From assembly GCA_030527665.1 (NCBI GenBank), contig JAUNAK010000005.1, positions 1 to 64,000 of the forward strand: a stretch of DNA of 64,000 nt, written 5' to 3'. Source of the DNA: Eubacteriales bacterium (GTDB lineage Bacteria > Bacillota > Clostridia > Lachnospirales > Lachnospiraceae). Position numbers and translations under genes: made by a program. Shown here piece after piece: positions 17,486 through 27,604 of the stretch. Position 1 is the stretch's first letter. The number at the start of each line of letters is the position of its first letter. The notes beneath the pieces are model-generated. The model did no database searches and was not told the DNA's origin. It saw nothing but the letters and a program-made list of their open reading frames with translations.

Positions 17486-17509
17486 AACCAGCGATTCCAA
17501 AAAGCAAAG

Positions 17510-17565
17510 ATCCCCGGAAGCTGTCCGAGATGCATTTTTCTCGGCATTCCTCCGGGGATTCTTAT
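17510..17565 (+). terminator. hairpin downstream of the lipid kinase gene
   Basis: ATCCCCGGA (17510-17518) pairs with TCCGGGGAT (17551-17559), with a further inner CCGAGA...TCTCGG stem. A short T-rich segment follows. It probably ends the plus-strand transcript and may also serve malQ in the other direction. Confidence 0.6.
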
Positions 17566-17652
17566 AGATTTACAGGACAAAACGTGTGATGGACTAATCC
17601 CATTTTTGTCCGCTTTATGAAAGTCACTGCAGACAGCGCATCTCTGCTCTGT

Positions 17653-19239
17653 TTATTTAGCTGCCTTCTCTTCTTTTTTGTCTTTTGCCGTTTTATCTGT
17701 CTTTTTCTCTTCTTCAGCCTCTTCCTCTGCCTGTTTTACCGGTTCTTTCGGAAGACGTCCATAGAGTTTTGCCAGACCATAGATGCTTCTTGCCAGATCT
17801 CCGGAAAGGAAATTCGGCTGCAGACGCCAGCACCAGTTTGCCCCCTGTGTTCCCGGTGTATTGATACGGGCCTCTTCACCCTTTACCAGGAAATCCTGCA
17901 GCGGGATAATACAGGTGTCTGCCGTAGAACGATAAGCCTCACGGATCAGATCCCATACAAATGCACCATAATCGGTATTCACGGAATTGATATAGCGGCG
18001 CACATAATCACGGTCATGATCATTGCAGCCCTCGATCCATGCACGGGCAGTGGTATTGTCATGGGTTCCTGTATATACAACACTGTTTGTTTTGTGTCTG
18101 TAAGGCAGATACCAGCTGGACTCGGATCCGTCAAACGCAAACTGCAGTACATTCATTCCCGGGAATCCGGAATCCTCCAGAAGTTTGCTGTTCAGCGGTG
18201 TAACTACACCAAGATCCTCGGCAATCGCCGGAAAATCTCCCAGTTTCTTGCGTACGCTGCGGAAGAATGCGATACCCGGTCCTTCCTTCATGGTTCCATT
18301 CAGTGCATTCTCATCCCCGTACGGGATCTCATAATACTCGGCAAATCCATGGAAATGATCAAAGCGAAGAACATCAAAGAGTTCCAGATTGTATGCCAGA
18401 CGCTGTGTCCACCATGCATAGCCGCTTCTCTTCTCCTTTGCCCAGTTATACAGCGGATTTCCCCAGAGCTGACCGACTGGTGAGAACGCATCCGGCGGAC
18501 ATCCGGCAACACTCTCCGGCTTCATCTCCTTATCAAAGCGGAATACCTCCGGATGTGCCCAGGCATCGGCACTGTCCATGGACATATAGAACGGAATATC
18601 TCCGATGATCTTGATTCCTTTCTCTGCCGCATATTCATGCAGGGCATCCCACTGTTTCCGGAACTCATACTGCATAAAGTAGTAGAACTCGATCAGGTCG
18701 GATTCTTCTTCTGCTACACAGGCCATCACTCTCTCGTCTCCCAGACGGAATTCCTCATCCCATTCCAGCCAGCTTTTCTGCTGATGTCTGTGCTTCATTG
18801 CACGGAAAAGGGCATAATCTTCCAGCCAGTATTTATTCTTCTTAATAAATGCTTTGTACTCGGTTTCTTCCTCAGCGCTTTCTTTGAAACGTACAAACGC
18901 CTTGTGCAGAACCGCTTTCCGGTTCTCATACATAGCACCGTAATCTACCTTCTCCTGGTCATTTCCGAAAAACGCAGAAGCTGCTTCCTCTTCCTTCAGC
19001 AGGCCTTCCCGAATCAATGTATCCAGATCGATAAAATACGGGTTGCCGGCAAAAGCAGACAACGGCTGATACGGAGAATCACCATATCCGGTGGGTCCCA
19101 GCGGAAGTACCTGCCAGTATCTCTGTCCGGACTCCTTCAGAAAATCTACAAACTCATATGCTTCTTTTGAAAAACAACCGATCCCGAAACGGGACGGAAG
19201 GGAAAACACGGGGAACAAAATGCCACATTCACGCATCAT
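17653..19239 (-). CDS. malQ: 4-alpha-glucanotransferase (amylomaltase, GH77)
   Basis: Transfers alpha-1,4-glucan segments between maltooligosaccharides in glycogen and maltodextrin metabolism. The 528-residue enzyme carries the GH77 catalytic regions: the nucleophile aspartate in LRFDHFHGF, the general acid in IAEDLGVV and the stabilising aspartate in YTGTHDNTTARAW. The start at 19239 has GGAG seven bases upstream. An in-frame start eight codons earlier has no ribosome site. After the catalytic domain comes an acidic/basic low-complexity tail of about 30 residues (from EPVKQAEEEAEEEKK), which GH77 enzymes do not normally have. It is monocistronic, with a promoter at 19340-19368. Confidence 0.95.
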   Translation of the reverse strand: MMRECGILFPVFSLPSRFGIGCFSKEAYEFVDFLKESGQRYWQVLPLGPTGYGDSPYQPLSAFAGNPYFIDLDTLIREGLLKEEEAASAFFGNDQEKVDYGAMYENRKAVLHKAFVRFKESAEEETEYKAFIKKNKYWLEDYALFRAMKHRHQQKSWLEWDEEFRLGDERVMACVAEEESDLIEFYYFMQYEFRKQWDALHEYAAEKGIKIIGDIPFYMSMDSADAWAHPEVFRFDKEMKPESVAGCPPDAFSPVGQLWGNPLYNWAKEKRSGYAWWTQRLAYNLELFDVLRFDHFHGFAEYYEIPYGDENALNGTMKEGPGIAFFRSVRKKLGDFPAIAEDLGVVTPLNSKLLEDSGFPGMNVLQFAFDGSESSWYLPYRHKTNSVVYTGTHDNTTARAWIEGCNDHDRDYVRRYINSVNTDYGAFVWDLIREAYRSTADTCIIPLQDFLVKGEEARINTPGTQGANWCWRLQPNFLSGDLARSIYGLAKLYGRLPKEPVKQAEEEAEEEKKTDKTAKDKKEEKAAK

Positions 19240-19339
19240 AACCAGACTCCATCTCTTTATCATTCATACTGTTCGAATCCTTGTCTGATCAAGAGTTATT
19301 TTTTGAATTTTTCACACAAAATAACCTCAATCGCTCAAG

Positions 19340-19368
19340 ATTATAGTGCATAATGCCAAGGAATGCAA
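19340..19368 (-). promoter_or_regulatory. sigma-A promoter of malQ
   Basis: Minus-strand TTGCAT (19363-19368), a 17-base spacer and a perfect TATAAT (19340-19345). This gives a leader of about 95 bases before the malQ ATG. Confidence 0.75.
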
Positions 19369-19583
19369 GCGAATACATGGTAAAATTAAACTTATTTGAT
19401 TGTCTTTCCCATTTTATGTATAAAAGATACAGCCCCTATGTACATTTTTCCCGAATCGAATGTTTCTGCCGCTGCAGGTGCTGCATAAGGGCGGTTTGCC
19501 ATGGACATTCCTCAAGCATGCCGCAGCAAGAATTCAGCCGGAGACAGCAAATGTGCAGAATACAATCGGTGGTTTCCGTCGCA
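19369..19583. other. intergenic stretch between malQ and the atp operon end
   Basis: About 215 bases with no supportable gene or RNA. Short frames on either strand lack ribosome sites. A degenerate third copy of the tandem repeat at 19584-19665 may begin near 19540. Confidence 0.35.
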
Positions 19584-19665
19584 CACAGCAAACAGACAAA
19601 GCAAAATCTGTGCATTCCGCCGGACACAGCAAACGGGCGGAACGCATCCTGTGCATTCCGCCCGT
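19584..19665. repeat. two-copy 41-bp tandem repeat behind atpC
   Basis: Units 19584-19624 and 19625-19665 both begin CACAGCAAAC and both contain CTGTGCATTCCGCC, and they differ in the middle. The second unit forms the stem of the atp operon terminator. Confidence 0.65.
19634..19664 (-). terminator. terminator of the atp operon
   Basis: CGGGCGGAA (19634-19642) pairs with TTCCGCCCG (19656-19664), followed on the minus strand by a short TTTG. It lies 15 bases past the atpC stop codon. Confidence 0.65.
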
Positions 19666-19678
19666 CTGTATAATAGAT

Positions 19679-20098
19679 TCAGTTATATTTATCCTTGAAT
19701 TTCAATCGTGATAATGCTCTCGCCATCGCAGCCTGTGTCAGATTGTACTCTCGAATACTCTGTTTCTGACGCATACGCTCCTGTGCACGTTCCAATGCCT
19801 CCTGTGCACGGCGTCTGTCCAGCTCTTCCTGCGTTTCACAAGTATCAACCAGAACCGTACAGCGGTTGTTGGCAAATACAAGAGATCCGTTTCCTGCAAC
19901 TACGTGGATCCACTTTCCATCCCTTTTCTGAATAGAAAGCTCCCCCGGAACGGTTGCAAGAATAACTGCCTCATGGTGCGCCAGAAGGCCTACCTTTCCG
20001 TTTCCGCACTCAACAATAAGCTGCTGTGCTTTATCGGAATAAAACACACGATTGCTTGCAATAACCTGCAAGCTGAATTCAGCTGTTCCTTCTGCCAT
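19679..20098 (-). CDS. atpC: ATP synthase F1 subunit epsilon
   Basis: Part of the central stalk of F1; it regulates ATP hydrolysis. The 139 residues contain an N-terminal beta-sandwich (LQVIASNRVFYSDKAQQLIVE, then GLLAHHEAVI) and a C-terminal two-helix region rich in Arg/Gln (ALERAQERMRQKQSI). This is the normal epsilon layout and length. It is the last gene of the atp operon and the terminator at 19634-19664 follows. The ATG at 20098 follows GGCAGGTAATTCA. Confidence 0.95.
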   Translation of the reverse strand: MAEGTAEFSLQVIASNRVFYSDKAQQLIVECGNGKVGLLAHHEAVILATVPGELSIQKRDGKWIHVVAGNGSLVFANNRCTVLVDTCETQEELDRRRAQEALERAQERMRQKQSIREYNLTQAAMARALSRLKFKDKYN

Positions 20099-20184
20099 TG
20101 AATTACCTGCCGTTTTCTCTTTTTACGTTAACCCGGTCCAAGGACCGTTCCAATCTTCAAAGTTTTCAACTTTACCGACAATTC

Positions 20185-22553
<2,369 letters not shown>

Positions 22554-22574
22554 ATAGTCCTCTGATACTTTGTT

Positions 22575-24359
22575 TTATACTTCTCTATGCTGCTCGACCC
22601 AGTCTTTATGATATTCTCTCTCAGAATCCAGGATCTGCTGACGAACTTCCTCTTCCAGATTTGCTGTTTTACGAATCTCATCCATCAGATCACTGCAGCT
22701 GCTGTTGAAATGATTCAGAAGATCCATCTGATACGTCTTCACCATGGGGACCGGAAGATCATTCAATGCTCTATTCTGTGCAAGAACCAGAGTAACTACC
22801 TGTTCTGCCAGAGAAAGCGGACGACCCAGCGGCTGCTTCAGCAGCTCCATCTGAACGTTGCCCTGTGTAAGCAGTTCCTGCGTGGTATCATCCAGATCCG
22901 AACTGAACTGGGTAAACACCTGCATCTCTCTGTACTGTGCCAGATTGATACGCAGAGATCCTGCGGCTTTTTTCATAGCCTTTGTCTGTGCCGCACCACC
23001 TACTCGTGATACGGAAAGACCGACATTGACTGCCGGACGCTGTCCCTCGAAGAACAGATCTGACTCCAGGAAAATCTGACCGTCGGTAATGGAAATTACG
23101 TTGGTCGGAATATATGCGGATACATCACCGTCCTGTGTCTCAATGATCGGAAGTGCGGTAATGGAACCACCGCCCTTTTCATCCGACAGACGGGAGGATC
23201 TCTCCAGAAGTCTGGAATGCAGATAGAATACGTCACCCGGATATGCCTCACGTCCCGGAGAACGTCCGAGAAGAAGGGAAATGGTTCGATATGCTACCGC
23301 ATGTTTGGACAGATCGTCGTATACGATCAGAACATCCTGTCCCTTGTACATAAAATACTCTGCAATCGATGTTGCGGAATACGGTGCGATGTACTGCAGC
23401 GGTGCCGCATCGGAGGCTGTGGAAACCACAACGATGGAATAATCCATCGCATCATGCTCCTTCAGCGTCTGTACAAAGTTCGCTACGGTAGATGCTTTCT
23501 GTCCGATTGCAACATAAATGCAGACTACATCTTTTCCTTTCTGGTTCAGAATGGTATCCAGTGCAATGGATGTCTTACCGGTCTGACGGTCACCGATGAT
23601 CAGCTCTCGCTGTCCGCGGCCGATCGGGAACATGGAGTCAATCGCAAGAATACCGGTCTCCATAGGAACCTTAACCGGTTTACGATCAACAATACCCGGT
23701 GCCGGTTCTTCTACCGGACGGAATTCGTTGGAACGAATTTCTTCACCGCCGTCCAGCGGTGCGCCAAGAGCATCGATAACACGGCCCAGATACGCATCAG
23801 ATACCATAACACCGGCTTTTTTACCTGTTCCGACAACCTTGCTTCCCTGACCGATATTGCCTTCCTGATCAAACAGGATCGCACCGATGCCTTCTTCGGT
23901 AATATTCTGTACCATACCCTTCACGCCATTCTCAAAGATCAGAGTCTCTCCATACATAACATGGTTCAGTCCCTGGATCGTGGCGATACCGTCACCGATG
24001 GTCTCTACATAACCTACTTCTGACTGTTTTGCCTGCAGCTTAAAGGTATCGATGGCTTCCTTAAGGATCGTCATAATATCCTTGCTGCTGTTTGCTGCAT
24101 TGCGGCGAGCTTTATGAATACGCTCTTCGAACTGCTGGGTTCTTCCGCTTACACTCCAGTCATACTCATCACTGCCGATATCCAGAATGAAACCGCCGTG
24201 GATATCCGGATCGAACTGGATCTTCAGATCCACATTTTCGATTCCTCCGGCATTGTATTTCTTATTAAGAAATGTTTTAAATTTCAGAATCTGTTCTTCT
24301 GACGGCGATACAACGCAGTAAAGAACAGCTTCCAGCTTTTCTTTCTTTGCTGTACTCAT
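22575..24359 (-). CDS. atpA: ATP synthase F1 subunit alpha fused to a delta C-terminal-like domain
   Basis: At 594 residues this is about 90 longer than the standard 500-510. Residues from about 93 onward are a complete alpha subunit (DIMTILKEAIDTF, then VGYVETIGDGIATIQGL, Walker A GDRQTGKTS). Residues 8-90 instead resemble the C-terminal domain of the delta/OSCP subunit: SPSEEQILKFKTFLNKKY, then a beta-strand pair around DPDIHGGFILDIG (Asp50, Gly55-Gly56) and a final helix with D-W-S-V-S-G-R. That domain normally binds the b subunits. No separate atpH lies in the operon, where it would be expected between atpF and atpA. The ATG overlaps the atpF stop codon by one base. Confidence 0.95.
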   Translation of the reverse strand: MSTAKKEKLEAVLYCVVSPSEEQILKFKTFLNKKYNAGGIENVDLKIQFDPDIHGGFILDIGSDEYDWSVSGRTQQFEERIHKARRNAANSSKDIMTILKEAIDTFKLQAKQSEVGYVETIGDGIATIQGLNHVMYGETLIFENGVKGMVQNITEEGIGAILFDQEGNIGQGSKVVGTGKKAGVMVSDAYLGRVIDALGAPLDGGEEIRSNEFRPVEEPAPGIVDRKPVKVPMETGILAIDSMFPIGRGQRELIIGDRQTGKTSIALDTILNQKGKDVVCIYVAIGQKASTVANFVQTLKEHDAMDYSIVVVSTASDAAPLQYIAPYSATSIAEYFMYKGQDVLIVYDDLSKHAVAYRTISLLLGRSPGREAYPGDVFYLHSRLLERSSRLSDEKGGGSITALPIIETQDGDVSAYIPTNVISITDGQIFLESDLFFEGQRPAVNVGLSVSRVGGAAQTKAMKKAAGSLRINLAQYREMQVFTQFSSDLDDTTQELLTQGNVQMELLKQPLGRPLSLAEQVVTLVLAQNRALNDLPVPMVKTYQMDLLNHFNSSCSDLMDEIRKTANLEEEVRQQILDSEREYHKDWVEQHREV

Positions 24360-24880
24360 TATTTATTATCCTTACCTGCCAGTGCTTTTGTAAGAGCCTC
24401 CTTGTCAGCCTCACGCTCAACTTCTTTCAGGAACTCATCAAACATCTGCTCGTTGCTTTCTGCATTAACGATCTTTCCCGCTGCAGTCCGAACCATCTCG
24501 GCAATCAGCTCTTCACCCTTGCGTCTCTCCTGCTCAGCGGCTGCAGCACCTTTTCTGCGTGCCTCTTCAACCATTTGGTCGCAGTATTTCTGTGTATCTT
24601 CGATCATACGGTCTGCTTTTTCGCGGGCTTCTTTTCTTGCCTCTGCGATTCCCTGTTTTCTATCCTCTTCCAGACCATCCATAACCGCCTGATATTCTGC
24701 TTTCATGGCATCTGCTTCGCTGCGGATCCGGTCACTCTCTGCATACTTGTCAGCGATTTCCTTTTCTCTCTGCTCAAGTATATTGTGAACCGGTTTGAAG
24801 AGGAATTTTTTAATCAGGAAAAACAAAATCAATACATTGATTACCGTGAATAAAATATTCCATACATTGATACTTAACAT
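24359..24880 (-). CDS. atpF: ATP synthase F0 subunit b
   Basis: Peripheral stalk subunit. The 173 residues consist of one N-terminal membrane helix (WNILFTVINVLILFFLIKKF) and a long charged coiled-coil helix, as in normal b. No delta sequence is fused to it, unlike the b-delta fusion of mycobacteria. It lies between atpE and the alpha-delta fusion. In this organism its C-terminus presumably contacts the delta-like domains on alpha (inference). Confidence 0.96.
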   Translation of the reverse strand: MLSINVWNILFTVINVLILFFLIKKFLFKPVHNILEQREKEIADKYAESDRIRSEADAMKAEYQAVMDGLEEDRKQGIAEARKEAREKADRMIEDTQKYCDQMVEEARRKGAAAAEQERRKGEELIAEMVRTAAGKIVNAESNEQMFDEFLKEVEREADKEALTKALAGKDNK

Positions 24881-24954
24881 AGTCTCTCCTCTCTTCCGTA
24901 CCGTTATGTTCTTTTTTCACCCGCGGACCGGTAAGTTCCGTGAGCAAACGGTAA

Positions 24955-25179
24955 TCAGAAAAGAATGATCAGAATTCCGAGTACGAAACCGTAAATAGCG
25001 GTTGCCTCTGCAAGGGCTGCTCCAAGAAGGAGGTTACGCATGATCTTGCCGTCTGCTTCCGGCTGTCTTGCGATTGCATCAACTGCATGGGAAGTTGCGA
25101 TACCGATACCTACACCTGCTCCTGCACAAGATAATGCTGCGATTCCTGCTCCAAGTGCTGTTAAACTCATAATTTCCAT
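24955..25179 (-). CDS. atpE: ATP synthase F0 subunit c
   Basis: Rotor ring subunit of 74 residues forming a two-helix hairpin with the polar loop ARQPEADGK. The ion-binding carboxylate is Glu58 in AEATAIYGF. The glutamine of helix 1 found in Na+-dependent rings is replaced by Ile25 and the serine after the glutamate by alanine, so the ring is predicted to carry protons. The start MEIMSLTALG at 25179 follows AGGATGG. Confidence 0.95.
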   Translation of the reverse strand: MEIMSLTALGAGIAALSCAGAGVGIGIATSHAVDAIARQPEADGKIMRNLLLGAALAEATAIYGFVLGILIILF

Positions 25180-25341
25180 CCTTTCTGCGGATCTTTCCGC
25201 CGGTCCTCTGCGGGACCTTTCTCTAAACTTTTTCTTCTACTGTCCGCTCTGCGGACGCCGCCTGTTCTCACGTCCCGAAAATACTTTGATAAAAACATTT
25301 CCTATATATAATACTGCATCGAACGTGTGCGGCAGGATGCA

Positions 25342-26082
25342 TCAGGCTTCTGCCCGTGCTTTTTTCTTTTTCTTTTTCTTCGGCTCTGTCTCCTCTACCT
25401 CAACAGCCTCCTGAATAAACAACGATGTCAGGAATACGAATACATATGCCTGAATAAAACCATCGAAGATATCAAAATAAAGACTGAATACGATGGGAAG
25501 TCCTACCGGAAGAATAAACTCGATCAACGCCATGATTACGTATGCACCAAGAACGTTTCCGAAAAGTCGCATGCAAAGCGACAGCGGCCGGATGACCAGC
25601 TCCAGAATATTGATCGGTGTTACAATGGCGATCGGCTGTGAAAATGCTTTCAGCCAGCCTTTGAATGTCTTTGCTCTGATTCCCGCTGCTTCGATAAGAA
25701 TAATACTCATAAGTGCAAGCGCAATAGTAACATTCATATCTTTTGCAGGCGGTTTCATTCCAAAAATACCGGTAATGTTGCAGAGACCGATAAACATCAG
25801 AACAGTCGCAATGTACTGACCATACTGTTTACCGTGCTCTCCAAGCATGCCCTCCGTGAAATTATCAAGCCACTGTACAACAAATTCCGCCAGCAGCTGA
25901 CGCTTGCCGGGGTTCTGTACAGTCATTCCGTGCGTCAGCCACAGACTTACCAGCAGCAGTACTGCCATAACGATCCAGCTGACCACGATGGACTCATGCA
26001 CGGGGATCCCACCGAAAATCGGAATGGTGAATGCAGTGTTGACATTCAGCTTCTCAAGAAGCTCTTCTGCAATTCTTTCCAT
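25342..26082 (-). CDS. atpB: ATP synthase F0 subunit a
   Basis: Membrane stator that forms the two ion half-channels. The 246 residues have five to six membrane helices, with the essential arginine in the segment ELVIRPLSLCMRLFGN and a late helix QAYVFVFLTSLFI. The start at 26082 (MERIAEELLEKLNV) has AAAGGCG close upstream. An in-frame start 19 codons earlier lies at the operon promoter and is rejected. The C-terminus is lysine-rich (KKKKKKKARAEA). It is the first gene of the operon and no atpI precedes it. Confidence 0.95.
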   Translation of the reverse strand: MERIAEELLEKLNVNTAFTIPIFGGIPVHESIVVSWIVMAVLLLVSLWLTHGMTVQNPGKRQLLAEFVVQWLDNFTEGMLGEHGKQYGQYIATVLMFIGLCNITGIFGMKPPAKDMNVTIALALMSIILIEAAGIRAKTFKGWLKAFSQPIAIVTPINILELVIRPLSLCMRLFGNVLGAYVIMALIEFILPVGLPIVFSLYFDIFDGFIQAYVFVFLTSLFIQEAVEVEETEPKKKKKKKARAEA

Positions 26083-26143
26083 AATTTCGCCTTTCCCATA
26101 AAACGAATTCTTATCGTTCCGTTTATATGTTTTTATCACTCCT

Positions 26144-26171
26144 ATTTTACAACTTTTTCCAAAAATAACAA
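26144..26171 (-). promoter_or_regulatory. probable sigma-A promoter of the atp operon
   Basis: Minus-strand TTGTTA (26166-26171), a 16-base spacer and TAAAAT (26144-26149), about 55 bases before the atpB ATG. Confidence 0.6.
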
Positions 26172-26193
26172 GAAAGTTTTGTGTTCCAGTACC

Positions 26194-26246
26194 AAAAAAA
26201 CATGCAGTCCATCCATGCTTGCATGGTAAGAACTGTATGTTTTTTT
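26194..26246. terminator. long A/T-flanked hairpin, distal terminator of the ABC operon
   Basis: An A-run (26194-26200) and CATGCAGT pair with ACTGTATG and a T-run (26240-26246). The loop contains the palindrome CCATGCTTGCATGG (26213-26226). It has T-runs in both directions. It duplicates the layout of 26372-26419: both minus-strand stems end in seven or eight T followed by nearly the same ACTGGAACACAAA. Confidence 0.7.
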
Positions 26247-26254
26247 GACACGCC

Positions 26255-26339
26255 AGATAATTCGGATGCAGCGGGGAAGGGGCCCTGCGGAATCCGAATT
26301 ATCTGCAGGATCGTGGGAGTGCGAAGCACGAAACGATCC
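26255..26339. repeat. two nested dyads between the duplicated terminators
   Basis: A perfect 13-bp inverted repeat AGATAATTCGGAT / ATCCGAATTATCT (26255-26267 and 26292-26304) is followed by the hairpin GGATCGT...ACGATCC (26308-26339). The inside of that hairpin, GGGAGTGCGAAGCAC, recurs inverted at 37786-37800. Confidence 0.65.
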
Positions 26340-26371
26340 GGGAACAGAAAACAAATTTGTGTTCCAGTGTC

Positions 26372-26419
26372 AAAAAAAACAGCCTGCCCTTATCATACTT
26401 GCATGGCAGGGACAGGCTG
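26372..26419 (-). terminator. terminator of the ABC transport operon
   Basis: CAGCCTG (26380-26386) pairs with CAGGCTG (26413-26419), followed on the minus strand by eight T. It lies about 65 bases past the last permease stop codon. Its loop contains CTTGCATGGCAGG, which is shared with the repeats at 37645-37922. Confidence 0.85.
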
Positions 26420-26482
26420 ATTTTCTGATATATTGAATCATTCAAATGCAGCGTAAAAAGATAATTTTCCCTTTCTCATTAC

Positions 26483-27604
26483 TCAAAACCAGCCGGTTGG
26501 AAAGAAGAAGCCCAGCCCCTTCAGCTGCGGAAACAATGCCGCTGAAGGAATCAGCTCCGTATCGGCAATCACCGCCAGAAGCAGGATTCCGATCACGGTA
26601 AACAGATAAAAAGCTTCCTTTCTGAAGCAATAGGAAAGCACTTCTCCGTACACTGAGCAGAGCGGACAGAACACAAGCAGCAGAAGCAGCACCGTTCCTG
26701 CTGCCCCGTCGGCAATTTCTGTGCTGCAGATCCAGGCAGCCGCCAGGACTGCTCCGCTCAGAAGCGTCGGTACATAGATCTCCATGCCGTTCCACAGAAT
26801 GTGTTCTCCCGGTGCCATCACAGCCGTCAGCCGCCGGCGTTTTTTACGAAAACGTCCGGCTGCGGAGATCAAAGCTGAAGCAAATATCAGGATCTCACAA
26901 ACGGCAAGCCTCTTATCCGCTGTCTCTTCCTCTGCTGCGACAGACCGTATCTCATCTCCGTTTACTTCCCCAAAATACACCTGCAGGACCTCATCGCTGC
27001 TCAGATACCGGTGATAGGCAGCGAGCAGTTTTTCCGAACCCTCCCCGGAATAGATCTCCGGATCTGCTGCCAGACGTTCCAGTTCCTGTTCATCCATGTA
27101 CACAAGAAGTGCGGCAAAAACAGACTCTGTCAACGCCGTTCCTGCAGCCGCCGTTGTTCCGCTGATATATTCCATACAGGGCAGCAGCTCACCGGTCTCG
27201 ATCACCCGATCCATGTCTTCCTTTAATACAAAACCGGCAGACAATTCTCCGCTTTCCACCAGCCCCTCCAGCTCTTCCCGGCTGTCCACGATCCAGCAGC
27301 TGTCCGGAAATTCCGCCTGCAGATCCCTGCAGATCTGTTCTCCGTAAACCGTTTCTTCTGTATAAACACCGAAATTTCGATTTTCATAAGTCGGAAACAC
27401 CGCTTTTCCAAACAGCAGAAATACCGCCAGCTCACAAAGCAGAAGGACATAAAATCCCGGACTCTGCAGATTCTTTTTGAAAAGAAGTCCCAGACGAATC
27501 AGCAGAAGATGCCTTATCTTTCTGCTTTTTATGTGACTATGTTCACTACTTTTATATCCGCTTTTCATGTGGTTTTTTTCACTGCTCATATCCTTACTTT
27601 TCAT
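26483..27604 (-). CDS. ABC-2 type transporter permease (second of pair)
   Basis: A 373-residue membrane protein. After a cytoplasmic N-terminus there is one membrane helix (SPGFYVLLLCELAVFLLF), a roughly 150-residue extracytoplasmic domain (from PTYENRNFGVYTEE) and about five C-terminal helices. This is the ABC-2 exporter permease layout. The first 32 residues contain imperfect 12-residue repeats (MKSKDMSSEKNH, MKSGYKSSEHSH, IKSRK), so the true start is uncertain. The ATG at 27604 overlaps the upstream permease gene by 11 bases. It probably forms a heterodimer with that permease. The exported substrate is unknown. Confidence 0.82.
   Translation of the reverse strand: MKSKDMSSEKNHMKSGYKSSEHSHIKSRKIRHLLLIRLGLLFKKNLQSPGFYVLLLCELAVFLLFGKAVFPTYENRNFGVYTEETVYGEQICRDLQAEFPDSCWIVDSREELEGLVESGELSAGFVLKEDMDRVIETGELLPCMEYISGTTAAAGTALTESVFAALLVYMDEQELERLAADPEIYSGEGSEKLLAAYHRYLSSDEVLQVYFGEVNGDEIRSVAAEEETADKRLAVCEILIFASALISAAGRFRKKRRRLTAVMAPGEHILWNGMEIYVPTLLSGAVLAAAWICSTEIADGAAGTVLLLLLVFCPLCSVYGEVLSYCFRKEAFYLFTVIGILLLAVIADTELIPSAALFPQLKGLGFFFPTGWF

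Noticed and set aside
24955..25179. Na+-type c-ring
   Set aside because: The helix 1 glutamine and the serine after the ion-binding glutamate are replaced (Ile25, Ala59), so the Na+ signature is incomplete and proton coupling is more likely.
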